Counted from the stretch's first letter, positions 32,793 to 43,862 are shown. The stretch: 64,000 nucleotides of DNA from Azolla caroliniana (GCA_043228905.1 JBHGNT010000010.1:5270001-5334000); one strand, 5' to 3'. Notes: a model not told the origin generated them from the sequence alone. Numbers and translations: made by a program.

Positions 32793-33477
32793 AGGGGGAG
32801 TTTGTTGGGAGACAGGTCCCTCCGAAACCGTATGAGGAGGACCCGACTACGGAGAGCCGGATGGTGCAGGCCCGGTATGAACCGGATGAGGAGTACCCGG
32901 CTACAGAGAACCGGATGGTACAAACCCGGTGAAGACCGGATGAGGAGTACCCGGCTACGGAGAGCCGGATGAGGAGTACCCGGCTACGGAGAACCGGATG
33001 GTACAGACCCGGTGAGAACCGGACGAAGAGACATATTCGTAAATATGTTTCTGAGAGTCCATCGAGGCTATATTTGTAAATAGCCTAAAAGTCATATTAG
33101 TATAAATATGACTTAGGGCAAACTTTTAGTTACTGTTGTTGTTGTCATTCTTGTTGGTGCAAGAATATAGAGCGTGCGTGACTGTACAGAGAGAGAGAAA
33201 AAGAGGTCGTTGCCTCTATTGTAACCGCCGCCTGTGGCAAAGATCTGTGAGCACGAGGTCGGTGCCTCAGTGAACTCAGTGTTGTACATTTTTCATCATA
33301 GTGATAGTTTGCAGCCTGTGGGCTACCGTGGTTTTTCCCCTAGTTTGGGGTTTTCCACGTAAACCTCCTGTGTATCCTCCTCTCCTTTGTGTCGTGTTTT
33401 ATTTCTCGTTTTTTTTGTATCATTCTAAGCTCGGTTGTGGCCGAGCGTCGCGCATAAGGAACGTTGTGTTCCCGTCA
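32791..33477 (+). repeat. Polypurine tract and 3' LTR of the Tork-like copia
   Basis: GAAGGGGGAG (32791-32800) precedes the LTR, which starts TGTTGGGAGAC at 32803 and ends CCCGTCA at 33477. It lacks the 63-bp segment and one 54-bp U3 unit found in the 5' LTR. Target duplication ATAAG follows. Confidence 0.9.
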
Positions 33478-34670
33478 ATAAGTTAGGAGTGGAAAGCTCA
33501 TTAGAAAAACTATTACATTTTGGCAGTTACACAAATTCGCACAATCTTTCATCAATAGTTCTATCTTCCCTAGCTTAGGTAACTAGTAATCATGTCAACA
33601 TCCACACCCTCATGTTCTAGTACCTCCATAGGCAAATGTAAATTTGGAATTCACACATCTCCATTGGTTGAGGATATGTTCCATTGGTATCTGTGGAAGT
33701 CTTTTTAGAATTCAAGCTATTGAACACTAGAAGAATATAAGGTATGGAGCATTCACATTTGGAGTGTAAGAACACGAACCAAGATCTTAAGGAGAAGTCA
33801 AAGTAAAAGCAAGAGATATGGAGAAAAGTAAAAGGAGAAAAAAACAGCGAGACATTTGAAACAGGTAAAATATGTCGCATTCCCTTTTCGATAATTATGT
33901 GAGATGTCAAGAATTACCTTTTCTTAACAAACTTTTAAGAACATATACACCACATGCGTACATGATTGTTAAAGACACCGCTAAAATATATAGTAAATAT
34001 TTCTGAGATTAAAAATTTAATCAACATTTGTTCAATCTATAATAAATTTATCCAATTCTTAGTGAAGCTGACGGGAATGTATGCAATTATAATTGTAATA
34101 TGCTTCATGGTACAAAATGTTAAATTCGAATCCAACTTAACAATTTTTGAAGTGCAATTATGTTTGTATATTTGTCTCTAAAACTTATAAAGATCGATCT
34201 GTCGAGTTTGTAAATACGGTTTAAGGATATAATTAGAAAAATTTTCGTAAAAGAAAATCTCAAGAGATATCACATATCAAAATAAACCATGAGGAAAATT
34301 ATATGTCAATCATGTGAACAAACGCGAACACATAATCATATGAGCAACCATTTTGCCTCAATATGAATGTGTTTACTTGAAAATAGTTTACCAAGAATTA
34401 TGACAACATAAATCATATTAATAGGATACCAAATATACTTAAACACTAAGTTCAATTATATTGATCGAGAAACAATAATATCCAACATTTGTCATACAAT
34501 CGATAAGTTAAAAGCATATTTTCAATGGAAATTATACTTAACCATATACTCTACAAGTCAACATTTGTAACATATGATAGACACATTTAGTTAGAGACAC
34601 TAATAGGATAGAGTAAAGAAAAAATGTTACTCGAAGATTATACTCAAACTAAAAGTTCTTACAATTAAAA
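33478..34670. other. AT-rich stretch, no gene recognised
   Basis: No conserved coding block or repeat was seen on either strand. It lies downstream of the methyltransferase-like pseudogene on the minus strand. Confidence 0.5.
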
Positions 34671-34679
34671 ATAATGTGT

Positions 34680-37612
34680 CAATTACAAATACAAAGCAAT
34701 CTACAATTCATTTCATTAAAAAATCTGGAATTGACTGCTCTCCAAGATCAGTTGGCTCTTGTGTCATATCCGCCTTGTCCTCTTCTATCTGCTCAACTGA
34801 ATCTTGTATTTGTTCGGATTGTAGTACATCCTCGAGGTCGACAAGGTTCCCTCTTTCAACTATAGGTTCCATCGGTTCTCTGGAGGTAAACTAAAACATC
34901 TCAGTTTCATTAATATGCTTTGCCCCAACCTCTTGGTCTTGGTCGGGACAATCCCAGATACCTTGGATCCTCATTTTAATAAAATTAACTTGTGTAGGGT
35001 CCTTCTCCAAGGCGACATAGTTCCAAAATTCTTTAAAGCACACACAATCGTTGTTCTTGAATAATCAATCGTAATTGCGTAAGTGAGAAATAAAGTCAAG
35101 AAAATCAATTTTATTTTAAGATAAATTGATCATGCTCATAAGCATACTTGTTCCACAGAATAAGTCAACCACCCAATCATAAGGGTTAGAAAAAAGATCG
35201 ATCAATCTATTAATTAAACATTGGGGCTTTTGGTATGAGTTCACTTGGGTTTTGTCACAAGAAACATAGTGCAACTTCTTCGTCACAACTGGGCACATGA
35301 TATAATTATCGATGTTTCGCTCATTCACATGTGCCCAAACCTTCTTCTTAGAAATTGCGCCGTAGTACCTCACGCACAAATCCTCAACAATGCTCACCAT
35401 TTGATCGCCCGGGGTATGAGTTATATTCATTTAAACCCTATTTGTAATGGAATGGAAATAAGTCAATATCATAAAATGTTCTATATAGTAAGTGCAATTG
35501 AAACCATATATAAAATATATAACAACTTAAAGCTTACCAATGCACGTGTTTAGTTGTAGTAGTGACCGATAAAGACTGACGCATACTATGAAATATTACT
35601 ATTTGCCACAAGGGAGCCAAGGTAAGCTCAGCGAAGTCCTTCACCATCTTTACTATTTGAGGATATTTATATGGCAAACCGTCATATGTGGATCCCGTTA
35701 TTCAAAATCCATATGTTATATCCGCGATGAGCAATGTATAATGCCTCTTGGGTAATATATCAAGCATATTACCCACATCATCATTATATACACTATAGTA
35801 CAATTGTCTGAAAGAATCACTTTTGTGCAAAAAACTCTTGACTGTATCCGAGTCTTTAGTCACTGCTAGCTCCTTTCCTTTTGTCATTTGCTTTTCATAT
35901 TTCGCTTGTTCCAAATGAGTGATGAATGTGCTTGGTATGCCTTCATTACTATCACACAGTTTCTTCGAGCGAGGTGGTTTCTGCAATTACAAGATTTACA
36001 AGAAAATGTGCATTATCCTAAAATCAACTAAAAGATATAAACACACATACCCATTCTCTAAACAAAATGAATAATTCTTCAAGAGCCTTGTATGATGATG
36101 TTTTTGGGCACGATTGCTTCATTTCTTCCCACGTAGGTAGGGACATTTTTTTCATCATTAGCTCTTGTATCTTCATGTAAACCTTATGGCTATAAAACAT
36201 TACACATAAAGGTCAAAATCAAGAGTAAATTAACAAAACAGTCCAAACAAAAACAATAATAGAAAAAGACTAGTCACTTTATGAACAAGTTTAGTCTTCG
36301 CGATGTTTTCACGTATCCGATTCTGTTCGCAGGTGAGGATTTCTGAGACAATCTGCCCACCTGGACGAATTAGTTCTAATATATGTCTTCCTCCTCATCT
36401 TCGACGAACTCTAAAACTTTAGGTTCGTCGTCCTTAGGTTGTTGCCATTTCTTGTATTTCTTATGTTCAGATTTTTCTTTTCGGGCAGACTTTGGCGGGG
36501 TCTCTGCTTGCATGACCATGAGTTCTCCTTTAATGTAAGGGCATAAACCGACAATCAAGTTGTTTTTTGTTTGAACATCTTTTTTTAGGGCTTTGTGGTG
36601 ATAGGAGTTTGTCACAAAATAACCTTCATCAACTCGAACCTTGTGCATTCCCCCTAAGCTCTCAACATCGAGCACTAGGTTAGGTGAATCATTATCTTCA
36701 TATTCAACATTCTTCATTTGGTTGTATGTGAAGGTCTTGCTCACTTGTATCTTGCCCTCAACTTTAGACTTTGCAAATACGAGGAGCAAGTTTCGCTCTT
36801 CTTTAGTATAAATCAATGTCCATTCCAAATTGAGGTAGCTCTTGAGGTGAGGCTCAATGGGCTTATCAGCCAATGTCTTCCTAGTGTTGCCTACTGATCA
36901 CTTCAATGTTCCATCACCTCCCAACTCAATTAAGGTTCTTTTGGAAGGCTCTTTTGGGACACTATCGAAAGACTTTTTGTTTGGGGAGGGAATCTTCAAT
37001 TAAAATGATGGAACCTTTTCACAAGGTTCATTGCAAACAGTAGGCAATAACATAATCATATGAAAATCTTATTGAAAATGCATATTAAAAGTTAAAAATA
37101 GGAAAAAAATTGTTAAAATCAATATAAAAGCCCTTAATTTTAATCCTAATTAGTATTTAAAGCACTAAAAAAATAGCCATTAAACTATCAATAAAAATTC
37201 TTTCAACCACACATTATGCATAAATTTGTGTTCTTTCAATGGGAACTCGATGTAGTGCAACGAGTTCCCATTGAAAGCCTATTGAATATATGGGAACTCG
37301 ATGCACTGCGTTGAGTTCCCATTGAAGGCCTATTTTTTTCATCGATTACTCGATGCGCTGCATCGAGTTCTCGTTGAAAGCCAAATGCATTCTACGTCGA
37401 TGCATTGCATTGAGTTCCCAATGAAAGCACTAGGCATTCAATGGGAACTCGATGCATTCCATCAAGTTCCCGCTGAATATATCGGAACTAGATTCAATGC
37501 TTCAAGTTCCGTTTGCAAAATCTAAATAAAAAAAGCATCTTTTTGGAATCTTTATGGAATCATAAAAATCGGTTAAAAGAAGATGCCTGGAAATTTTAAT
37601 TCCCTTGTTCAT
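34680..37612 (-). pseudogene. Adenine DNA methyltransferase-like split gene (permuted beta-class motifs), with stops
   Basis: Exons inferred on the minus strand: about 37030-36293, 36189-36051, 35980-35538, 35437-35148 and about 35060-34680, most with GT-AG borders. The early part is lysine-rich and unrecognised (KSYLNLEWTLIYTKEERNLL; DEEEDIY; LIRPGGQIVSEIL). Exon 3 carries LLIADITYGF, resembling motif IV (DPPY, here DITY), then STYDGLPYKYPQIVKMV and PLWQIVIFHS. Exon 4 carries NSYQKP and DWVVDLFCGTSM, resembling the AdoMet-binding motif I. Exon 5 continues YVALEKDPTQVNFIKMRI. Motif IV before motif I is the beta-class order of N6-adenine or N4-cytosine enzymes. In-frame stops occur after ITYGF and upstream at two sites (near 37010 and 36910), plus a shift near 36375, so this copy looks dead. 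A TATA box (37740-37732) and an ATG (37612-37610) opening a 37-codon frame may mark its 5' end. Confidence 0.6.
37233..37511. repeat. Tandem array of six palindromic units
   Basis: Six imperfect palindromes of 28-31 bases start at 37241, 37292, 37343, 37392, 37443 and 37483, giving a period of about 40-52. Arms are GGGAACTCG and CGAGTTCCC with a variable centre around ATGCATTGCA. In the first unit the arms extend to a perfect 17-bp inverted repeat (CTTTCAATGGGAACTCG, 37233-37249, against 37261-37277) with an 11-base loop. The array sits between the putative first ATG and the next inferred exon of the methyltransferase-like gene. Confidence 0.85.
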
Positions 37613-37832
37613 GGTGCTGGTGTTGAGTCGAGGTGACCGGGGAGACGAAAACTGAGAGTGCTAGTTAGTTTCTCTGCTCTTGAGCTCTTGAAAATCTTAA
37701 ATGCTATAATGACAATGAGAAGATGACTTTCCTTTATATAATAAATTTTTGTTTTCAATTTAGTAAAATTATTTTGGAATGTGGCTTATTATAGAAGAAA
37801 ATTTTCAACTATTTTCACTTATTCGATCTTAG

Positions 37833-38135
37833 TTGACCTTACTCAAGATGTCCTCAACATCGAGTAAAAATTCTCTACTTTTTGTTGAGCCTTTTATGTT
37901 ATCTGATAATTCATTATTCTCAACTGAGGAATATAACCATGTAAATATTAAATGGTGCCGTGTAGAGTCCAACAATGATATTGGGCAAAGTTCGAATTCA
38001 CTTTTTTCAATCGAGCCTTTTAACTTAGGTAGTCTTCAAAAAAATATAGTAGATACAAATAATGGAGAGGTTGATTTATTTAATGTTGACGAGGACTGCA
38101 TCAATCAACCTCTGAATTTTCGAAGAGTTCCCTGA
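37833..38135 (+). CDS. Hypothetical 100-residue ORF
   Basis: The frame opens MTLLKMSSTSSKNSLLFVEPF and has two similar halves (NSLLFVEPFMLSDNSLFS and NSLFSIEPFNLGSLQ). No family is recognised and there is no signal peptide or membrane helix. AT-rich sequence and a TTATATAATAAATT stretch lie upstream, about 95 bases before the ATG. It may be chance, or an exon of an unrecognised gene. Confidence 0.2.
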   Translation: MTLLKMSSTSSKNSLLFVEPFMLSDNSLFSTEEYNHVNIKWCRVESNNDIGQSSNSLFSIEPFNLGSLQKNIVDTNNGEVDLFNVDEDCINQPLNFRRVP

Positions 38136-38212
38136 CAAGTGAGTGTTAAAAAAGATATAATTTTTTGTGTTCAAATCATCAAATTGCATTTGATACAAGA
38201 AAACCATGCATT

Positions 38213-38400
38213 GGATTTCATAAAGAGCCGAAGATTGGACTTCCTATGAAATTTCATGGAACGCGATCGCAATTCAGGGGATTCCTTAATCAGGTACGAT
38301 TAGTCCTCCAAATGCATCCTTCCCGATACCCCACTGATGCATCCCGAGTCGGCTTAATAGGCACGTTGCTTAGCGGCTCAGCCTTAGCATGGTTCGCTCC
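38213..38400 (+). pseudogene. Chromovirus gag fragment, 188 bp
   Basis: This codes GFHKEPKIGLPMKFHGTRSQ and continues through the FRGFLNQVRLVLQ and RVGLIGTLLSGSALAWFAP blocks. It matches 4591-4779 of the full chromovirus at roughly 90% by eye. It stops exactly where the minus-strand Ty3 element begins (38401). No LTR or rest of the element is nearby. Confidence 0.9.
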
Positions 38401-41012
38401 TTCAACCTGGTTCGTTAGATCTTCCCGAGCCAGCACCAGATACCGCATCTGTCCTACCCCCATTGGCATCGTCACCAAATCCACCATCCACTTGAAGTGG
38501 ACAGTTGGAGGGTAGGTCGGGTGAAGCTCGTCCCGGTGTCGGATCATGGAGTGCATTTGGCAGCTTTTGCAAGTCGTCACGAACCGATGCATGTCCCGGT
38601 ATAGTCCCGACCACCAGTACTTCCCCTTTAGCTTTTCGAACATGGCCCACGTTCCACGGTGTCCAGCCCACGGGCTATTGTGGTACGCCGCCAGCAAATC
38701 CTCCTGTTCCCCCTTCTTCGCCACCACTCGGAGCGGGATGTTGTTCCTCTTCTTCGGGTGCTTCCAGATGTATCCATCCCGGAGAAAGAATCGGTAGGCT
38801 TTCTTCCGAATCCGGTTGGCCTCGTCCGTTGTCCATGCCGTGTCGGGTGTCATTGTTTTCAGGAACCCGCCGATTTGCAGCCACTCCCCGTCGTACTTGC
38901 TCTCGTCGAAGTCGTTAAGCGTTGGAGAGCATTCCCCGTTGGTTGTCATGTAAGCCGCCTCGAAGAAGTCCATGCCGACTTCCTCGTCCTCTGAAACCAT
39001 GCCGCCGTCGTTTTCGAACCTCGCCCTTGAAAGCATGTCGGCCATGGCGTTGTCTTTCCCGGAAATGTGTCGTATTTCCGGATTCAGGGACTTAATGTAC
39101 GTTATCCACCTGAGCATCGCCAGGTCCAGTGTCGCACATCCGGAAACCATGCCAAGAATTGGCAGGCAGTCCGTCTCGATAATTACCTCTGCCCCGATCA
39201 GGTAGTCTTTATTGGCCTTTACCGCCGAAACGATACCCCAGAGCTCGCGTTTAACCTGGGCGTATCCTCGTTGAGGACCTTCGCGCCGAACCGGATCGGG
39301 AAACGCATGCCGTCCTCGTCCTCCTGGTTGACGACCCATCCGATCCCGGTCGGACTCGTGTCTACCGTTACGTAAATTGGAGTGCTCTTTCCGTAGACAG
39401 CCTTTCGGAGCGTCGGAGCCGCGGCGAGTGCTTCCTTCATCTTCCGGACAGACTCCGTATGCTCGTCTTTCCAATCGAATCTTCGCCCCTTTTTCAGCAA
39501 CCTGTATAATGGCTCCGCGACGTGAGCGTAATGCGGGATCCATATGTGGTAGAACGCGCACGCTCCTAAGAACCTCCGAACCTCCGTGACCGAGCTACAA
39601 TCGTCCTTCATCGCGGAGATGGCTTCTACCTTAGCCGGAGACGGTTTCCGGCCGTATGACCCGCATAGGTGTCCGACGACCATGATCTCTGCTTGCCCGA
39701 AGGCCGATTTTCCACCGGAGAAGGTGAGCCTCGCGCCCTCCAACCTCTGTAGCACCTTCTCGTAGTCATCGATGTGTGTCGCCACGAATTTCCGGCACCC
39801 GTCCGGCCTGATCGTCTCGTCCCTTTCCTCCAAGGGCATCCCTTGATCGGGACGTCGTCCAGAAAAGGCATGGTGATGTCCGGGATACAATCCCTCAGCA
39901 CCTTGTTCATTGCGTTCACCATGTGAGCCACCGAGTTCGTCCCTCCTTGCGGTAGGGTACACATCCGTACTAGGCCGAGAGGAGTTCGCATTGTCGTGAT
40001 GTCTCTGCTCTCTATGGCTAGCTGGAACTGATCGTACCCCGAGTAGAGATCACCGACCGAGTAAATCGACCTTCCGGCGAAGGCCTCTGCGAACTCGTCT
40101 ATTGTCGGTCCGATTCCTGCGTTTTGAATGGTCACCTTGTTGACCGGCTGCAGGTCTTGAATAAAGTGCAACGTGCCGTCCTTCTTCGGCATGGTAAACC
40201 ACCGATTCGAGTATGGGGCGCTCGACGGTTCGAGGATTCCCATCTCGACCTTCTGCTTTAACAGCTCCATCAGCTTCGGAATGTGAGCTCTGGGTACTGG
40301 AATCGGTTTGAGACTCCACGGCACATGCGGTACCGTGAATATCACCATCGGTTCCACGACTGTCGGGTCTACGCACCCGATCTCCTCCGGTGAGAATGCG
40401 AAAGCCTTCCCGTGCCTTCTGAGCATTCCCCGAATTCCGCCTGCAGTAGGAAGCCGCCCCACCGATTTTGAGCTCGTGTAGCGTTATGTCGGTGAACGTG
40501 TGTTCTATGCGGGCCGGATTTCGTAAACTCGGGTCCGACGCAACCCCCTTTATTCGTAACTCGCTGCCCTTCGGCAAGGGAGCTGCGTCTGGCCTCACCT
40601 TCTAGTCCACAGTCTTGTACCTCGTGTCCACCCGGGCCATCTGACCCGACTCGAGCCCTCTACTGAAGTCCGCGATGACTTCGTACATCCTTTCCGAACA
40701 TACCAGAATCGTCCGGTCCTCTTTAAGGACTCCTCCGACTACCTCTCGCAGCTCCCCCAAGGTATCGTCGAAAGAGACCGCCTCCACGGCTCCGTTTATT
40801 TCCTCCCCAAGGCCGAGGACGCCACATACCCGAAGTCGCTCCTCCGCCCTTTTCTTCTTCCGTCCAACAACGTCAACTATCGTACACCCTCCGTTGTCGA
40901 AGAACCAAAATTTCCTACTTATAGTACAGGGTTTCTTCGCTATCTTACACTTGTGGGGTTCTCCCGGAGTGTCCGGATTATCGCGGCCCCACGCCTTGAT
41001 AGCCCTCTTCAA
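38401..41012 (-). pseudogene. Ty3 pol: RT, RNase H, truncated integrase
   Basis: Frames on the minus strand: 41012-40602 (protease/RT linker), 40598-40050 and 40462-39626 (RT: EMGILEPSSAPYSNRWF, SVGDLYSGYDQFQLA, catalytic PFLDDVPIKG), 39962-39219 (RT end and RNase H start: VRRFLGACAFYH, VTVDTSPTGIGWV) and 39561-38401 (RNase H: VKRELWGIVSAVKA, ETDCLPIL; integrase finger: HNSPWAGHRGTW...CKSCQM). The integrase catalytic core is cut after its first strand (WMVDLVTMP). Frame changes between these blocks and the missing integrase core make it non-functional. Confidence 0.85.
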
Positions 41013-41587
41013 AAATCCTCTCGGCTTTCGCCCCCGAGGGTCTCGCGGTTCCTCTCATGGTTCGGTCTCACCGTCAGGAACTGGACCGAGTGGCGCCCAT
41101 CTTGGCTCTTGACCCTCGCATAGGCCGAGCCGTTGTCCAACACCTTGGTCTCCATTCGTGCTGTCGTGATGTACGGTTCTCCGAGTATAACCGGATGTGA
41201 GGACGTCTCCTGTACGAAGAAGTGCTGGTCAATCTCGACATCGCCGATCTTTACTTGTACATTCGGACAGGCTCCATGCAGTTCCTCGGTGGCACGCGTT
41301 GCCGCCCGTATTTTCCACCCGTGCTTGCTGTTGATCGGCCATTTCCCCTTCTTAAAGAAGTCCATGGACATCAAATTGATTTCTGAACCGTGGTCCACCA
41401 ACGCCACCACCGGTTCATGAACATCTCCGATCTTCACGGGGGTCTCCGTGGTCGCTCTGGTCCAGTGCGGCCTCGAATAGTGGCTCTCCGCCAACTCGTC
41501 TTTCAGCACCATGTCCTCTATGTGCGTCGTCCGCACCTCCACCGGCTTCTCCGGTTCTGTCTCCGTCGACAGCCTCTTCCTCTTCAC
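41009..41587 (-). pseudogene. Ty3 aspartic protease with DHG active site
   Basis: The frame reads VVALVDHGSEINLMS, then SSHPVILGEPYITTARM, a retropepsin layout. The residue after the catalytic Asp is His rather than Ser or Thr. I recall DHGSEIN-type sites in fungal elements of this group, so this need not be a loss. The frame is continuous with gag through one TAG at 41588-41590. Confidence 0.75.
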
Positions 41588-43135
41588 CTAGTCTTCGATG
41601 GAGTCGTGGAACTCCTTCTTGGTGATCCCGAGCACTTCCCTTAGCGATAGCTCCACCTTGCTGTCGAGGATTCGTTCTTCCAGGACCTTTCGCAGGTCCG
41701 TGGATCTTTCGATTTCTGTGCCCAGCCGGTACCCGCCCTTCTTGGGATTATCTTGGGCGCCGGTTACAACGGCCTCATTCCGTCTTTGCCCGAATCGAGT
41801 TTCGTATCGCTGTGAGGGCCCGGCCCCTCCGGTTTTCCCTACCAGCTTGTCCTCCACCAGAGCCTCGTAGTTTTGACAAGCGGCTTCAACGAAGCTTGTC
41901 TTTTCTTCCACCGGGTCACTCCACCCGGTTACCTCCCGGACCCGTTTTTCCGCGCGGTCCACCTCTTCTTTCCTCAGCCGTGCGCCGGCGAGGCCTTCCA
42001 GCATCGTCAGCCAGAACCCGGCTTTGTTCATCTTCGGGAGCTCGCCACCTCCGACCTGAACACCAGCTGACGCCGAGTAGTGGACGGTCTTCACGTGACA
42101 AACCGCCGCCTCCTCCATCAGCCTTTTCATACCCCCTTGCCCGATGTTCAGGTTCAGGGCCCTTTGGGTCTCGCTGGCGTGCACCCGACCGTTCCACAGG
42201 TACACCACGTTGCTTCTCATCGCCTCGACGAAGTCCCCGCAGTCCTTTCGGATGTGCCCAACCGCGTGACACCACATGCACATGTTTTCAGCCAGAGGTC
42301 ATCGGTCACGGGCTTGTTCGCCACCATCCCTCCGTGCCTGGGCGATCTGGAGATCCCTTACCATCCACGTCAGCTCCTCCAGAGCTGCTCCCCCGGACGA
42401 GCCCTTGACCACGCTGGTTGAAGCCGACCCGGTCTCAAGCCAATCTCGGGTCTCTTCCCTTCGCATTGGTGGTGTTGGCTTGAGCTTCTTTGCTGCGACA
42501 GAGCCCACCCCCGTCGACCCTTTGTCAACCCATTCCCGCCGTTTGTCGAAACAGCCACATACCCTTTTCACCACGGCCCAGTCGGCCGTCAGCCCGTCAT
42601 CAGTCTCCAATAGGAGGCCTACCTGCTCCCGATCCTGCTCGTCAACCGACTTAACGAACAATAGGACACGACTTGTGTCCAGAACGGTCCGGTCAAGCAC
42701 CGAGAGGCGCGCGAAGCATTCCTCAAACTCCCGAAGGAGCACTGATGCGTTCCTTCCTTTGTCGGGGGTCTCCACCCACTCCATGAAGTCCCGCTTCGAA
42801 AGTCGAAGCGCATCTTCAAGCCTGTATCTTTCGAGGAGCCGACCTTCGAACTCCTCCCAGGTCCGGCTCTCGGCCCGTACCTCGAGCACCTCCGTATGGA
42901 TACCCGGCATCGCCACTCGAGGGAATCCGGCCAGACGCCTCTCTTCCGAGATGTCCCTCATTACCATCTCAGCCCGGTAGGACGCCAAGTAGCTTGTGGC
43001 ATCCTTTCCACTAAACCGGCCGATCGTATCGACAACCACCTCGATAGCCCTATCAAGGGCGCTGGTGCCTTCGCGTGCACTCATTATACGGTCTACAGCC
43101 GAAGCCATGGCTTCTGCGAGGTCCGACCCCCTCAT
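41588..43135 (-). pseudogene. gag: Ty3 gag with CCHC knuckle
   Basis: Gag starts near 43135 (MRGSDLAEAMASAVDRIMS). It has a helical capsid-like region (WEEFEGRLLERYRLEDALRL, DRTVLDTSRVLLFVKSVD) and a knuckle CMWCHAVGHIRKDC near 42270. One TGA (42299-42301) interrupts the frame, and a TAG at 41588-41590 ends it before protease. The capsid region aligns in spacing with the Gag-only element (WEAFEEALLKAYGGQ, LVGTNKVLLFVRSIDRAE). Confidence 0.82.
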
Positions 43136-43158
43136 CTTCTACTCCTCTGCCGCCTGTT

Positions 43159-43174
43159 CACGTCGGGTTCACCA
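43159..43174 (-). promoter_or_regulatory. Primer-binding site resembling tRNA-Trp
   Basis: On the minus strand TGGTGAACCCGACGTG lies four bases after the LTR end. The plus strand reads CACGTCGGGTTCACCA, which from memory is the 3' end of plant tRNA-Trp. The identical 16-mer serves the Gag-only element at 51498-51513. Confidence 0.75.
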
Positions 43175-43178
43175 AATA

Positions 43179-43862
43179 TGTCACGTTGTTACGCGCGTGC
43201 GTGGAGAACAAGGCGGGACCACTGGGGTCTTGAACCGAGGAATAGGTGAAGAGAGAGAGAGAGAGAGAGGCTCACTCACGTATAGACAAAGAAGCGTACG
43301 GAGACGCGGCACAACAACACGGGAGACACAAGTTGAGAACACTAGAGTATGTATGTAAATATAGGCATGTATTTGTAAGTATGCAGACGAATCGGACGGT
43401 TACAGCCGACCAGGTTGGCAAGGTGGATGCCGACGCCTGATCACCCACGCACACAGGAGAGCAAGATGGAGATTCTGCCGGAAGCACACGGGCGTTCCAC
43501 GGAGCAGAATCAGCCTCCTGAGAGCCTGCGCAAAAGAGAGCTATGGAGAACGACAGAGAAGAAGAGCTCGGTCCCAGTCCGACAGCACTTCGTTCCCTCT
43601 AGTGTGCGATCCCCCCTTCTCCCCCTCGTCTTCCTCTCTTTTATATCTCAAGGAGGGAGACCGTTTCACCCGTTTACATCACATTAATTCTCTATCCTTT
43701 CAGACAGAGATACTCCTCGATTTCCCCTATAGAATATTGCTACCTAGGATTTAACCCTTGCGCCTACCTATCTACTTTGCGACAAGGGACGTTCCCACGT
43801 GTAAGGGCCGGTTCACACACATTATACACGGTTTGCGCCTGGGGACGGTTTTCTTCACGACA
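43179..43862 (-). repeat. Ty3 5' LTR (684 bp)
   Basis: In minus orientation it starts TGTCGTGAAGAA at 43862 and ends AACGTGACA at 43179. A GATATAAAAGAGAGG TATA region lies near 43640 and a (GA)n run at about 43247-43272. The first 12 and last 20 or so bases closely match the LTR of the Gag-only element. Confidence 0.82.

Larger units (their letters stand above)
27937..33477 (+). mobile_element. Ty1-copia element (Tork/Tnt1-like), both LTRs, inactivated
   Basis: LTRs of 792 bp (27937-28728) and 675 bp (32803-33477) start TGTTGGGAGAC and end TTCCCGTCA. The target duplication is ATAAG on both sides (27932-27936 and 33478-33482). An initiator-Met primer site, a polypurine tract and one gag-pol polyprotein lie between. 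The element is GC-richer than its flanks. In-frame stops and frameshifts make it non-autonomous now. Confidence 0.93.
38401..43862 (-). mobile_element. Ty3/gypsy element with tRNA-Trp-like primer site, 3'-truncated
   Basis: On the minus strand it has a 5' LTR (43862-43179), a primer site, gag, protease, RT, RNase H and the start of integrase, cut off at 38401 after AREDLTNQVE. The RT style (APYSNRWFTMPKKDG, LPQGGTNSVAHMVNAMN, PFLDDVPIKG) and protease VDHGSEINLMS are ones I associate with fungal and oomycete gypsy elements. The 3' end is lost at a junction with a chromovirus gag fragment. Its Gag, primer site and LTR ends match the Gag-only element at 50757-55508. Confidence 0.85.

Noticed and set aside
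37233-37511. CRISPR-like array of regularly spaced palindromes
   Set aside because: The spacers are short and partly repeated, the palindromes vary between units, no cas genes occur, and the context is a eukaryotic intron-containing locus.
43157-43174. Possible tRNA-Trp gene, since the plus strand ends with GGGTTCACCA
   Set aside because: Only the last 18 or so bases match; the rest of a tRNA is absent and the position next to an LTR marks it as a primer-binding site.
41812-43249. Plus-strand ORFs opposite the Ty3 gag (198 and 234 codons)
   Set aside because: They are shadows of the minus-strand gag frame, which carries the recognisable zinc knuckle and capsid pattern.
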